NCBI GenBank assembly: GCA_002840245.1
Contig: PHAA01000008.1
Coordinates: forward strand, 37,226 to 101,225
From: Firmicutes bacterium HGW-Firmicutes-15
GTDB taxonomy: Bacteria > Bacillota > Syntrophomonadia > Syntrophomonadales > Syntrophomonadaceae
Direction of reading: 5' to 3'
Length of the DNA: 64,000 nt
The position numbers and the translations under genes are program-made. The stretch's first letter is position 1. Every line of letters starts with the position of its first letter. The notes under the pieces were generated by a model. The model saw only the letters and a program-made list of their open reading frames with translations, ran no database searches and was not told the DNA's origin. Shown piece after piece: positions 26,480-35,127 of the stretch.

Positions 26480-26818
26480 ATGAGCAGGAAATATAATTGG
26501 ACTACTGGTCCTGTGCGCAGCAGTTTGGGTTATGACAGTACCTTGATTGTACTGTCAAACGATTCTTCCAAGACCCAGAAAGTGGAGGTACGGTTCTATG
26601 ATCTTGGTTATACACCCAAGAAGAGAATATTGAGCAAAAGTATAACCCTGGAGTTAGAGGATACCAAAAGCGTAGATACTCGGAGGCCAGAAGTTGCATG
26701 CTGGGAAGTGCAAATAAGTGCTGACAGCAAAGATGTGCGCGCCTGGATTGGAGGTAGAAGGCTCAATTCCAACCTTCCTGGCAATATTATTTTAAACCCG
26801 GAATTACAGAGGTATTAA
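26480..26818 (+). CDS. Small beta-rich protein of a tandem pair (member 1)
   Basis: A 112-residue protein beginning KYNWTTGPVRSSLGYDSTLIVLSND and containing ACWEVQISADSKDVRAWIGG near the C terminus. It is clearly related to the next gene, with the same W-T-T-G-P start, W-E-V-Q middle and V-R-(A/T)-W-(I/V)-G-G end. The family is unknown to me. It has no signal peptide, and its predicted fold is a beta sandwich by strand pattern. AGAGGAGG precedes the ATG. It is in the glycan locus and may be a spore-surface subunit or glycan acceptor. The 280-base gap upstream holds the terminator at 26229 and no clear sigma-K-type site. Confidence 0.65.
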   Translation: MSRKYNWTTGPVRSSLGYDSTLIVLSNDSSKTQKVEVRFYDLGYTPKKRILSKSITLELEDTKSVDTRRPEVACWEVQISADSKDVRAWIGGRRLNSNLPGNIILNPELQRY

Positions 26819-26860
26819 TTAAATTTTGAAATACGATTAAACCGGAAAGGATGGTATGAA

Positions 26861-27211
26861 GTGGCAACAAAATTTCATTGGACCACCGGCCCTATCAGCA
26901 GCAGCCTGGGCCTGGATCATATCACGGTGGATGTTTTAAATAACACTTCTGATACTCGTTCTACCAGAATTAATGTTTATGACCTGTCTGTCGGAGCGCC
27001 TATTCTTATGTTTACGAAGAAAGTGACTAATAAACCCTTTTCCGATGTTAGCCAAGAGGTAGCGGCGGCTGAATCTAGTATTTGGGAAGTACAGCTAATA
27101 ACGAGCAGCAAAAGGGTGCGTACCTGGGTAGGGGGGCAGGATGACGCTGGAATGAACCTAATTGGCAATGTTGTTCTAAGTTCACAGTTTCAGTTTTTAT
27201 ATAGCGAATAA
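26861..27211 (+). CDS. Small beta-rich protein of a tandem pair (member 2)
   Basis: A 116-residue paralog of the preceding protein (KFHWTTGPISSSLGLDHITVDVLNN at the start, SIWEVQLITSSKRVRTWVGG near the end). It uses a GTG start with AAAGGATGG upstream. The 42-base gap suggests joint transcription with member 1. No function is recognised; Ser/Thr-rich loops could carry O-linked sugar. Confidence 0.65.
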   Translation: MATKFHWTTGPISSSLGLDHITVDVLNNTSDTRSTRINVYDLSVGAPILMFTKKVTNKPFSDVSQEVAAAESSIWEVQLITSSKRVRTWVGGQDDAGMNLIGNVVLSSQFQFLYSE

Positions 27212-27237
27212 CTTATAACAGAAGTAATAAGCTTTTA

Positions 27238-27262
27238 GAAACCTGTCTTAGGGCAGGTTTCT
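27238..27262. terminator. Hairpin after the tandem pair
   Basis: AGAAACCTGTC-TTAG-GGCAGGTTTCT forms an 11-bp stem including one G-U pair. No long T tract follows, so termination efficiency is uncertain. Confidence 0.5.
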
Positions 27263-27305
27263 GAGTTTGCCGACAAAGTCGCCAAACTGCCAGGCTAATG
27301 ACAGG

Positions 27306-27358
27306 AGTGAAGATCAAGGCATGAGAAAAGCCCGTGATTGAGGCGTACAAAGGTACGC
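27306..27358 (+). repeat. Dispersed element: conserved 17-mer followed by hairpin (copy 1)
   Basis: The 17-mer AGTGAAGATCAAGGCAT at 27306-27322 recurs exactly, inverted, at 63865-63881. Here a GCGTAC-AAAG-GTACGC hairpin (27343-27358) follows. Upstream, GCCAAACTGCCAG also has a near match beside the second copy. It has no coding potential and may be a non-coding RNA or interspersed repeat. Confidence 0.4.
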
Positions 27359-27422
27359 ATCGTCTGTGTACTATCAAAGCAATAATACCAAGCTCTGTCT
27401 AAATAATACCCACCTATCCCAT

Positions 27423-28334
27423 TTACCCTTGCCCCTGGAAATATATACGTAGATCAGTAGTGCCACTATCCGTTCTGTATTTTAACCGGACATATCTGGC
27501 AAAACGGTTATAAACCAGTATTCTCATTTGTCCCGCATCGATATGATCATCAGCAATTGGGTCTTCCGCCCAGTTAATTCCGTTCGGACTCAATTGCATT
27601 TGAACTATAGCTTCGGTAGCTCCCTCGTTTATAACACAAAAAGAATAGGTAGCTAAATGAAAAACATCCTGCATTGTTGAAGACCTCTCAGTGGTATCCG
27701 CTGTAACGTCTTCGGAAAAATCACGGGTTGTTCTAACTAACTCAAAAGTTCCATTAACATCTACTGGCTCAATTATCCGGGTTACTGATTCAACATTATT
27801 AATATTCAACTTGCCCTGGGCATCCACATCATATTTTTCCACCGGAAAAACCCGCGTAAAAAACACATCGATAATACTAAGCATTCCAGCTTCTGAGGTG
27901 CCTATTTCAATCAATGCATAATCTACCCCTGTTGGCACAGTTACTATTCCACAATAAAAATCCCGTTCTGGCTCCAGCATAAAATCCAGGCTGGTATATA
28001 TTACCCGGGAAGAAGATGGGGAAAAAAAGTGAACTTTAATGGCTGCCGATATTTCATGATTAACCTTTATTGCTGCTCCAACTTGCCACACCTGTTTTTC
28101 ATAAACAGGTATTCTGTATGAACGTTCTTGGCATATGCTGGCCGGGAGCCTAGATACTCGATTCTTGATCTTCACACAGTAATTTTGTTTATCATCCCTT
28201 TCCCAGTAAAAATCAGCCGTGGTACGTCCACGGTATTTCTGCCATCCAGCCGGAAATTCTCCGGTTTTATCGGCATATGCAAACATATGATTGAAAACTT
28301 GGTTATTTTCAAATTCAAAACACATTGACTCCAT
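27423..28334 (-). CDS. Surface-type protein with C-terminal DUF6385-like domain
   Basis: A 303-residue protein in two parts. Residues 1-170 form a beta-sandwich resembling carbohydrate-binding or viral-type surface modules (WQKYRGRTTADFYWERDD, VYEKQVWQVGAAIKVN). Residues 190-303 hold VDVNGTFELVRTTRDFSEDV, STMQDVFHLATYSFCVIN and YNRFARYVRLKYRT, which I take as DUF6385-like, a family of unknown function in Firmicutes. There is no signal peptide. It is a single minus-strand gene between the tandem pair and legB, with GGGGG before the ATG. It is a possible spore-surface protein or glycan acceptor. Confidence 0.6.
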   Translation of the reverse strand: MESMCFEFENNQVFNHMFAYADKTGEFPAGWQKYRGRTTADFYWERDDKQNYCVKIKNRVSRLPASICQERSYRIPVYEKQVWQVGAAIKVNHEISAAIKVHFFSPSSSRVIYTSLDFMLEPERDFYCGIVTVPTGVDYALIEIGTSEAGMLSIIDVFFTRVFPVEKYDVDAQGKLNINNVESVTRIIEPVDVNGTFELVRTTRDFSEDVTADTTERSSTMQDVFHLATYSFCVINEGATEAIVQMQLSPNGINWAEDPIADDHIDAGQMRILVYNRFARYVRLKYRTDSGTTDLRIYFQGQG

Positions 28335-28537
28335 GCTTTTCCCCCGTTTCTAGGCGAATAGGTTAATAAGTGTGCCACTTCTGTATCTATATGAATCATA
28401 ATATTTGGTCTATTTTATCTATATGCCAGTTACTTTTGAAATATATTCTCATAAGCTCGATTTGGTGATAGTATGTATACATTTTGAATATGTTTTGAAG
28501 TAAATAGATTTAAACTAATGTCTCAGGGGGTAAAGCA

Positions 28538-29548
28538 GTGAATCTGAAAAACAAAAAAATTTTGGTCACGGGTGCGGATGGTTTTATCGGCTCACATTTA
28601 AGCGAAGAATTGGTAAGAACGGGACATAATGTACGGGCCTTGGTGCTGTATAATTCATTTAATTCCTGGGGATGGTTGGATGAGGCACCGCCTGACATTC
28701 AGGATAATCTGGAGGTGTTTGCCGGAGATGTTCGGGATCCTCATGGAGTTAAAGAGGCCATGCAGGGCTGTGATGTAGTAATACACCTTGCGGCCTTAGT
28801 TGCCATTCCTTATTCTTATCACTCTCCCGATACTTACCTGGATACCAATATAAAAGGAACCTTGAACATTCTCCAGGCAGCCAGGCATTTGGATATAGAA
28901 AAAGTTGTTTGCACCTCGACCAGTGAAGTGTACGGTACCGCCCGATATGTTCCTATCGATGAAGAACACCCTTTACAAGGACAGTCACCCTATGCCGCTA
29001 CCAAGATTGCTGCTGACCAGATGGCCATTGCCTTTAATAAGTCCTTTGCTACTCCAGTTGCCATCATTCGGCCCTTCAATACCTACGGCCCTCGTCAATC
29101 AGCACGGGCCGTTATACCTACGGTAATAACTCAGATTGCCAGTGGGCAACGCGTTATAAAGCTAGGCGCTGTTCATCCTACCCGGGATTTTAATTATATA
29201 AAGGATACCGTCAGAGGATTTATGGCCGTGGCAAAATCAGATAATGCTGTGGGGGAAGTAATCAATATTGGTAGTAATTATGAAATATCTATTGGGGGAC
29301 TGGTTGAACTAATAGCCGAAATCATGCAGGTAAAAGTAGAAATACAGACCGAGCAGGAGCGCCTGCGCCCAGAAAAGAGTGAAGTGGAACGATTATGGGC
29401 CGATAATAGCAAGGCTAGAGGAATTACAGGCTGGAAACCCGAGTATGGCGGACATGAGGGTTTTAAACGAGGATTAACCGAGACTATTACCTGGTTTAGT
29501 GATATGGATAATTTAAAGAAATATCGGGCGGGTACTTATAACCTATGA
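28538..29548 (+). CDS. legB: LegB-like UDP-N-acetylglucosamine 4,6-dehydratase
   Basis: A 336-residue extended short-chain dehydrogenase. The NAD-binding TGADGFIGSHLSEELV, HLAALVAIPYSYHSP, the STSEVYGTA and YAATKIAADQM (Tyr-x3-Lys) motifs are those of LegB/PseB-type sugar dehydratases. The sequence fits LegB (retaining 4,6-dehydratase) better than the inverting PseB. It makes the 4-keto-6-deoxy sugar nucleotide in legionaminic acid synthesis. The start is GTG, with GGGGG upstream. It overlaps legC by 4 bases, so the two steps are coupled. Confidence 0.85.
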   Translation: MNLKNKKILVTGADGFIGSHLSEELVRTGHNVRALVLYNSFNSWGWLDEAPPDIQDNLEVFAGDVRDPHGVKEAMQGCDVVIHLAALVAIPYSYHSPDTYLDTNIKGTLNILQAARHLDIEKVVCTSTSEVYGTARYVPIDEEHPLQGQSPYAATKIAADQMAIAFNKSFATPVAIIRPFNTYGPRQSARAVIPTVITQIASGQRVIKLGAVHPTRDFNYIKDTVRGFMAVAKSDNAVGEVINIGSNYEISIGGLVELIAEIMQVKVEIQTEQERLRPEKSEVERLWADNSKARGITGWKPEYGGHEGFKRGLTETITWFSDMDNLKKYRAGTYNL

Positions 29549-30711
29549 AGAGAGAATTTAGTATAAATACAATTATACAAACCTTGCAAGAGGTCTTGCC
29601 CAAGGATCGAGAATTTATTGCCCTGCATGAACCGCTATTTAAGGGTAATGAATGGACTTATGTAAAAGACTGCCTGGATACCGGCTGGGTTTCTTCTATA
29701 GGACAGTATGTAGACCGTTTTGAGCAGCAATTGGCAGACTACACAGGGGCGAAATATGCAGTGGCCGTCGTAAACGGTACAGCGGCGCTGCATATCTGTC
29801 TGCAAATGGCAGGAGTAGCCGCAGGGGATGAAGTCATAATGCCCGCATTAACATTTGTAGCCACCGCCAATGCAGTTTGCTATTGTGGGGCCATTCCTCA
29901 TTTTGTAGACAGTGAGGCAAGAAGCCTGGGATTAGATCCTTACAAGCTGGCTGATTATCTGGATGATATAAGTGAATTGCGACTTAAAGGGTGTTTTAAT
30001 AAAAAAACCGGAAGGAGAATAAAGGCAGTAGTTCCCATGCATACCTTTGGTCATCCGGTGGATATGGAACCACTGGTAGAAGTCTGCCGAAAATTCAGGC
30101 TGGAACTTATCGAAGATGCGGCCGAATCATTAGGTTCATATTACAAGGGAATTCATACCGGGAACTGGGGCCGATTATCCGTTTTAAGCTTTAATGGCAA
30201 CAAGATTGTCACCACTGGTGGGGGAGGAGCTATATTGACCAATTATGAATCACTAGCCCGTTTGGTCAAACATTTATGCACCCAAGCCAAACTACTTCAC
30301 CCATGGTCATTAAACCATGATATGGTGGGCTATAACTACAGGATGCCCAATATTAATGCAGCCCTGGGCTGTGCCCAGCTCGCGCAATTACCAGAGTTCA
30401 TTGAGAAAAAAAGAGCCCTGGCCAAGCGATACCAGGAGGCATTTAGCGAAGTTGAAGGTGTGGAAATATTCCATGAGGATGACTATGCTTATAGCAATTA
30501 CTGGCTGAATGCTCTACTACTTGACGAAAAATATTGTGCTGAAAGGGATAAGTTGCTCGAAATAACCAACGGTCATGCCATCATGACGCGCCCGGCCTGG
30601 ACTCTGATGCACAGACTGCCTATGTATGTAAACTGCCCACGTATGGATTTGAGCGGAGCTGAAAGTCTAGAGCGGCGGATAATTAATCTACCCAGCAGTG
30701 TATTTTTATAA
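29545..30711 (+). CDS. legC: LegC-like UDP-4-amino-4,6-dideoxy sugar aminotransferase
   Basis: A 388-residue PLP enzyme of the DegT/DnrJ/EryC1/StrS class. EWTYVKDCLDTGWVSSIGQ lies near the N terminus, with NGTAALHICLQMAGV, HTFGHPVD, EDAAESLGS and LSFNGNKIVTTGGGG (PLP lysine). It transfers an amino group from glutamate to the 4-keto sugar made by LegB. Its stop overlaps the tail of the convergent GT2 gene by 6 bases. Confidence 0.87.
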   Translation: MKREFSINTIIQTLQEVLPKDREFIALHEPLFKGNEWTYVKDCLDTGWVSSIGQYVDRFEQQLADYTGAKYAVAVVNGTAALHICLQMAGVAAGDEVIMPALTFVATANAVCYCGAIPHFVDSEARSLGLDPYKLADYLDDISELRLKGCFNKKTGRRIKAVVPMHTFGHPVDMEPLVEVCRKFRLELIEDAAESLGSYYKGIHTGNWGRLSVLSFNGNKIVTTGGGGAILTNYESLARLVKHLCTQAKLLHPWSLNHDMVGYNYRMPNINAALGCAQLAQLPEFIEKKRALAKRYQEAFSEVEGVEIFHEDDYAYSNYWLNALLLDEKYCAERDKLLEITNGHAIMTRPAWTLMHRLPMYVNCPRMDLSGAESLERRIINLPSSVFL

Positions 30712-31473
30712 CTTACCCCATTCCCGATTTTGATTGCGGACAACCTGGTTTTGTCTTTCATAAAAAAGATTTCTATTATAGATGGTCTCGGGAGAATTTA
30801 CCCGAGCATACCAAATCCTTTCATGATATAAGTGTATAGTCTCGGCTGCAGTCTGGGAGTAAGTGCAGCCATTATTGGCAAGCCTTAACATCAAATCATT
30901 ATCATCGTAACCGATACCGATAAAGTCTTCGTCATAGCCTCCGATAGCAAAAAACTCCTCCCGGCTGATGGAGGTTAGAAATGGTAAACTGGTGTTTAAT
31001 CCCGGGTAGTTATTATAAAAGCCATTATAGTCAAAAGATCCGTTCGTAGCGACCAGATTATTCAAAAAGGAGCTATCTTGGTCATCTCGTGCAATGGGAA
31101 TGCCTAATAGTTTAGGGTTGGAAAGCAAAGGGATGCTTAAATGAAGAATACAGTCATTTAAATGAAACATTTCTGCACAGGAAATAATTAATATTCTGCC
31201 CCTAGATAGTCTAGCCCCGATATTAATAGCGAAACCCGGTATGCGCCACTTGATATTACCATCCAAATTCCTTTGTCCGGTAAAGACATATTTTAAATTA
31301 AGCTTTTGCTCGTATTTTTGACAGATAGCTTCAGTTTCGTCGTGAATACCATCATTAAGAACGATGGTTTCAAAATCAGCTGGCATGGCTTGTTTAGCCA
31401 GTGAATAAAGGCCCCACTTCAATAGATGAGGCCTTTGAAAAGTGGTTATAATAATGGAAGTTGTACAGCGCAT
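30706..31473 (-). CDS. GT2-family glycosyltransferase (copy B)
   Basis: A 255-residue paralog of the enzyme at 20497-21267 (TSIIITTFQRPHLLKWGLYSL, TIVLNDGIHDETEAICQKY, FAIGGYDEDFIGIGYDDND, tail VVRNQNREWGKL). Both copies end in the same RNQNREWG tail. It is alone on its strand between legC and the methyltransferase fusion gene, with GGAAG upstream of the ATG. No sigma-K-type site was found in front of it. Confidence 0.88.
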   Translation of the reverse strand: MRCTTSIIITTFQRPHLLKWGLYSLAKQAMPADFETIVLNDGIHDETEAICQKYEQKLNLKYVFTGQRNLDGNIKWRIPGFAINIGARLSRGRILIISCAEMFHLNDCILHLSIPLLSNPKLLGIPIARDDQDSSFLNNLVATNGSFDYNGFYNNYPGLNTSLPFLTSISREEFFAIGGYDEDFIGIGYDDNDLMLRLANNGCTYSQTAAETIHLYHERIWYARVNSPETIYNRNLFYERQNQVVRNQNREWGKL

Positions 31474-31573
31474 CTGGATGCTTCCTTTCGGATGTTCACT
31501 TTTTATGGTTCTTAAAGGGTTCTTTTACTAATTCAAATTAGCACAGTCTTAACAATCTTTTTCTCCACAAAAA

Positions 31574-32950
31574 CTAGGGCTCGAAAACTTCTGCGCGGTA
31601 TTCTTCTACATAAGACAGGGACTCTTCCCAGGTAAACGGAACTGGTTTCTCATCATCAATCCACAGGCCCTCCGGGAATAGCTCTCGGGGCACCTTTTCC
31701 AAGACCAGCTGCTCTTCGCTGATCAAGCGGTCCAGCATATCATAACCGCTTTGACCATGTGACTGGTAAACCAGGTATTTATGAGCCAGTCGCTGCTGGG
31801 AGGAAAAGCCATAGTGTAAGACCTGAACCGAATCTGTCCACTGTAGGCGTTGCACGCTGGAAGGATAGGATCGCTGGTGAAGTCCCGGTTGGGTTTCTTC
31901 ATAGCCCATGCCCGGAGTAACCCGCCATAAACGTACAAACCAGCCAACATCATAAAGACTATCTGTTCTTCTCCAGGTATGACTGCGCCACAGATTTAGT
32001 TCGTGAAAAACCACTCCGTCGTTATTATTCTCAATGCACGCAGCGCACAAGGTTTGCAGGTGCTCAGATGCATTGGCTGTCAATACTTCATCAGCATCCA
32101 GCCATAAGATAAAATCGGGGGAGAGCTTTAAGGCCTCTTGCAGCAGTAATTGTTTATGGCTTCTTTCATTTACAAAGTCATTTTTGTGTCCGCGAATTAC
32201 ATAAGGAGTTTGGGTCAACATGTACTCATAACTGCCATCTGTGCTGCCGTCATCATAAACGACCAAGGCGTCCGCCAGTGGCTTTACGTAATTTGTAAAG
32301 CGCTCCAGGTTGCCCTTGATCAATTCGTTATATATTTGACAGATACAGACGATGGAATACCTTTTCTTGATAGCTTGCTTATTATTTTTCGGCTCTTGCC
32401 AGGATAATTGCACCTGGCGTTTTCTGCAGATAGCCAGGCCAGGGAAGACGGGGATGGTCATCATTTCATATTCATCACTATGCCGTGACAATTCTTCTGC
32501 AGCCTGATAAGCGGTTCCGCACCAGGCTGGTTGAATCAGTTCCTCATTACCCGGGTGTACATCATGTAAAAGAATAAGCCCATGAGGAGCGATAAAAGGT
32601 AAATAAGTACTGAAGTCTTTCAACAACGCTTCTCGGACATTATCGGCATCAATAAACAACATATCTATCATTAGGGATTCGGTCATTAATTTTTGGACAA
32701 AATCCTGGGTCATAGCATGGACAAAGCGAGTCTTGTGGGAAACTAGCATGTATTTGCCCGCCTCAGGGTTGATATCCACCCCTATTAATTCTTCAGCATA
32801 GGGGATGATCCGGTTAAAAACCGCACAATGATGTATTCCCAGTTCTACATATACTCTGGGTCGAACGATACTGGCCAAGTGAACAATAAAGTCCTCGTGC
32901 CAGGTTAACCCCGGGTATTTGTTTAGGTCAATAAGCTGTGGAGAATCCAC
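31574..32950 (-). CDS. Fusion of SAM methyltransferase-like and GT2 glycosyltransferase domains
   Basis: A 458-residue two-domain protein. Residues 10-150 are a Rossmann methyltransferase-like domain (VYVELGIHHCAVFNRII, LIGVDINPEAGKYM, IDMLFIDADNVREALL, HGLILLHDVHPG), similar to class I enzymes of the MT24 type. Residues 175-440 are a GT2 domain (YSIVCICQIYNELIKGNLERF, LVVYDDGSTDGSYEYM, FILWLDADEVLT). GTG start with AAGGAGG 9 bases upstream. It is the last gene of the operon making the deoxy-amino sugar at 32971-36018. One protein may transfer and then methylate the same sugar. Confidence 0.82.
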   Translation of the reverse strand: MDSPQLIDLNKYPGLTWHEDFIVHLASIVRPRVYVELGIHHCAVFNRIIPYAEELIGVDINPEAGKYMLVSHKTRFVHAMTQDFVQKLMTESLMIDMLFIDADNVREALLKDFSTYLPFIAPHGLILLHDVHPGNEELIQPAWCGTAYQAAEELSRHSDEYEMMTIPVFPGLAICRKRQVQLSWQEPKNNKQAIKKRYSIVCICQIYNELIKGNLERFTNYVKPLADALVVYDDGSTDGSYEYMLTQTPYVIRGHKNDFVNERSHKQLLLQEALKLSPDFILWLDADEVLTANASEHLQTLCAACIENNNDGVVFHELNLWRSHTWRRTDSLYDVGWFVRLWRVTPGMGYEETQPGLHQRSYPSSVQRLQWTDSVQVLHYGFSSQQRLAHKYLVYQSHGQSGYDMLDRLISEEQLVLEKVPRELFPEGLWIDDEKPVPFTWEESLSYVEEYRAEVFEP

Positions 32951-32970
32951 TATTCATTACCTCCTTAAAA

Positions 32971-34056
32971 TTATCCTGGTAAAATTCCGGAAATGATTTT
33001 TACCACAGTAGCACCAACCATTTTCTTCATATATTCAGGCGGAGCCACCCATAGGCAACCCAGGCTTAATGCAGTATTGACCGCAGACAGAATGGACTCG
33101 GGTTCACAACCGGCGATAATGCTGCTGCCGCCTTCCACCGTCTCAGGTCTCTCTGTAACATCCCGCAGAGTAACATTAGGAACTCCCAAAATGCAGCACT
33201 CTTCCTGTACCGTTCCGCTGTCACTCAAAACACAGCGAGCCTGCTTTTCCAGGTGAACAAAATCAAACAGTCCGGCAGGATCGATAACTTTAACCCCATC
33301 TCCAGCCATAATCTGCCTGCTTTTATGTAACTGGGAGCGGGTACGGGGGTGCAGACTGCAAATTACCGGCATTTCATATTCCAGATGCAGAAGATGTAAA
33401 GCCTCTATGAACTGACCCAGACGGTAGGGAATATCTACATTTTCAGCCCGGTGCAGGGTTACCAGAAAATAGCCTTGAGGATCTAATTCAAGCTGGTTCA
33501 ATATTTTACTGGAGTCGATCTGGGCAGCATAATATTCCAGGACTTCTAAGATGGGATTACCGGTTACTAAGATTTTTTTACTGGCAATACCTTCTTTAAG
33601 AAGATTGGCTCGGCTGCGTTCAGTGTAAGGGAGCAGTATATCGCTGCAGTGGTCAACGATACGCCGGTTTATCTCTTCGGGAACCCGGTCATCATAACAG
33701 CGATTGCCGGCCTCCATATGAATTACCGGGATACCCATTCGTTTGGCAGCAATTGCTGCCAGAGCACTGTTGGTATCACCAAGTATGAGTATACGATCCG
33801 GTTTTTCGGTAGATATTACTGTCTGACAAGTAGTTAGAATAGCGGCAATTTGCTCTATGGCGCTTCCTGAGGTGCAATTTAATGCGTAATCAGGTGAACG
33901 CAGACCCAGTTCATCAAAGAAAACATCGTTCAGACGAGGGTCAAAGTTTTGTCCGGTATGTACCAACACATGCTGGCCAAGCTGGTCGAGAAGGGGGATC
34001 ACCCGGCTTAAACGAATAATCTCCGGGCGAGTACCCAGTATGGTCATAATTTTCAT
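32971..34056 (-). CDS. UDP-GlcNAc 2-epimerase-type enzyme (WecB/CapG/WbvD-like)
   Basis: A 361-residue non-hydrolysing 2-epimerase of the WecB fold. IMTILGTRPEIIRLSRVIPLL is at the start, VHTGQNFD and ILGDTNSALAAIAAKRMGIPVIHMEAGNR follow, with LVTLHRAENV and LSDSGTVQEECCILGVPNVTLR later. It lies directly after a CapE-like dehydratase and an RmlD-like reductase, so it most likely acts at the third step of the L-FucNAc or L-QuiNAc route, epimerising C2. Its start overlaps the preceding gene by 4 bases. Confidence 0.85.
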   Translation of the reverse strand: MKIMTILGTRPEIIRLSRVIPLLDQLGQHVLVHTGQNFDPRLNDVFFDELGLRSPDYALNCTSGSAIEQIAAILTTCQTVISTEKPDRILILGDTNSALAAIAAKRMGIPVIHMEAGNRCYDDRVPEEINRRIVDHCSDILLPYTERSRANLLKEGIASKKILVTGNPILEVLEYYAAQIDSSKILNQLELDPQGYFLVTLHRAENVDIPYRLGQFIEALHLLHLEYEMPVICSLHPRTRSQLHKSRQIMAGDGVKVIDPAGLFDFVHLEKQARCVLSDSGTVQEECCILGVPNVTLRDVTERPETVEGGSSIIAGCEPESILSAVNTALSLGCLWVAPPEYMKKMVGATVVKIISGILPG

Positions 34057-35117
34057 CGCAAGAACTCTCCGTCATAGTTTAGCTCTGCATCAATATTTAG
34101 ATGATGGCTGTATAGTAGTTGTTTGGTTTCCTCTAAGCTCAATACCGAATCACCTGAGCTGAATTCTTTTTGAAGGGCCTCTAGGCCGGGTTCTTCCTGC
34201 CAGAGTTCAGGCAGCATAGGTTTGATAGCATAGTGTTCACCTCGGTCATAAGTATGCCAGGCCTCTTCATGGGATACCAGAATTTCATGAACCTTCTCCC
34301 CCGGTCTGATGCCGGTAACGCTTATATTTATGTCGCGGTCTTCAATTAATGCGGTGGCGACATCAATGATCCTGGAAGCAGGCACCCGGGGAATATAGAT
34401 TTCTCCCCGATGGGCGTATTCAACAGCAGCCAGGACGGTATCCACCGCTCGATCCAGTGATAACAAAAAGCGGGTCATATCAAGGGTGGTTATGGTAACC
34501 GGCCCTCCACTCTTGATTTGTTCATGGAAAAGAGGGATTACCGACCCCCTGGATGCCAGTACATTACCATAACGAACACAGACAAACCGAGTGGAAGGAA
34601 TTCCGATATTGGCATTAATAAAAACCCTTTCCTGGATAGCTTTGGTCATACCCATGACATTTACAGGCTTACAGGCTTTATCGGTAGAAACTCCAACCAC
34701 TGTTTCAACGGGCAATTTATTCTGCCTAATTGCCTGGACTATATTCTCTGCTCCTCCAATATTGGTTTGCACGGCTTCAGAAGGGAAGTACTCACAGGAC
34801 GGAACTTGTTTCAATGCCGCAGCATTGATAACTATATCGACCCCTTCCAGAGCGGCACATACCGAATAATAATTACGGATATCCCCTATTCTAAATTCCA
34901 CCAAGCGCTCAAAGTCCCGGTAGATAATTTCGTCAGTTGCCTTCATTTTCTGTTGATATTCTACTCGCATGAAATGCTGTTTAGCTTCATCACGCGAGAA
35001 GATAATAATTTTGCGGGGAGAATCGGACTGTTTGGACAAAAGACGGCGGGTCAGCACTTTACCCAGAGATCCGGTTCCACCGCTAATAAGAACTACTTTA
35101 TCCTTGAAAAGGGACAT
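34053..35117 (-). CDS. CapE/FnlA/WbjB-like UDP-GlcNAc 4,6-dehydratase/5-epimerase
   Basis: A 354-residue short-chain dehydrogenase (LISGGTGSLGKVLTRRLL, GDIRNYYSVCAALEGVDIVINAAALKQVPSCEYFP, STDKACKPVNVMGMTKAIQE). The M-x3-K active-site variation, in place of Y-x3-K, is a known feature of the FlaA1/CapE type. It makes the 4-keto-6-deoxy-L sugar intermediate. Its neighbours supply reduction and C2 epimerisation. Confidence 0.87.
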   Translation of the reverse strand: MSLFKDKVVLISGGTGSLGKVLTRRLLSKQSDSPRKIIIFSRDEAKQHFMRVEYQQKMKATDEIIYRDFERLVEFRIGDIRNYYSVCAALEGVDIVINAAALKQVPSCEYFPSEAVQTNIGGAENIVQAIRQNKLPVETVVGVSTDKACKPVNVMGMTKAIQERVFINANIGIPSTRFVCVRYGNVLASRGSVIPLFHEQIKSGGPVTITTLDMTRFLLSLDRAVDTVLAAVEYAHRGEIYIPRVPASRIIDVATALIEDRDINISVTGIRPGEKVHEILVSHEEAWHTYDRGEHYAIKPMLPELWQEEPGLEALQKEFSSGDSVLSLEETKQLLYSHHLNIDAELNYDGEFLR

Positions 35118-35127
35118 CTAGAGCCTC

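Noticed and set aside
28335..28537. Sigma-K promoter for legB
   Set aside because: CATA-containing sequences occur but none combines a matching -10 with AC at the right distance.
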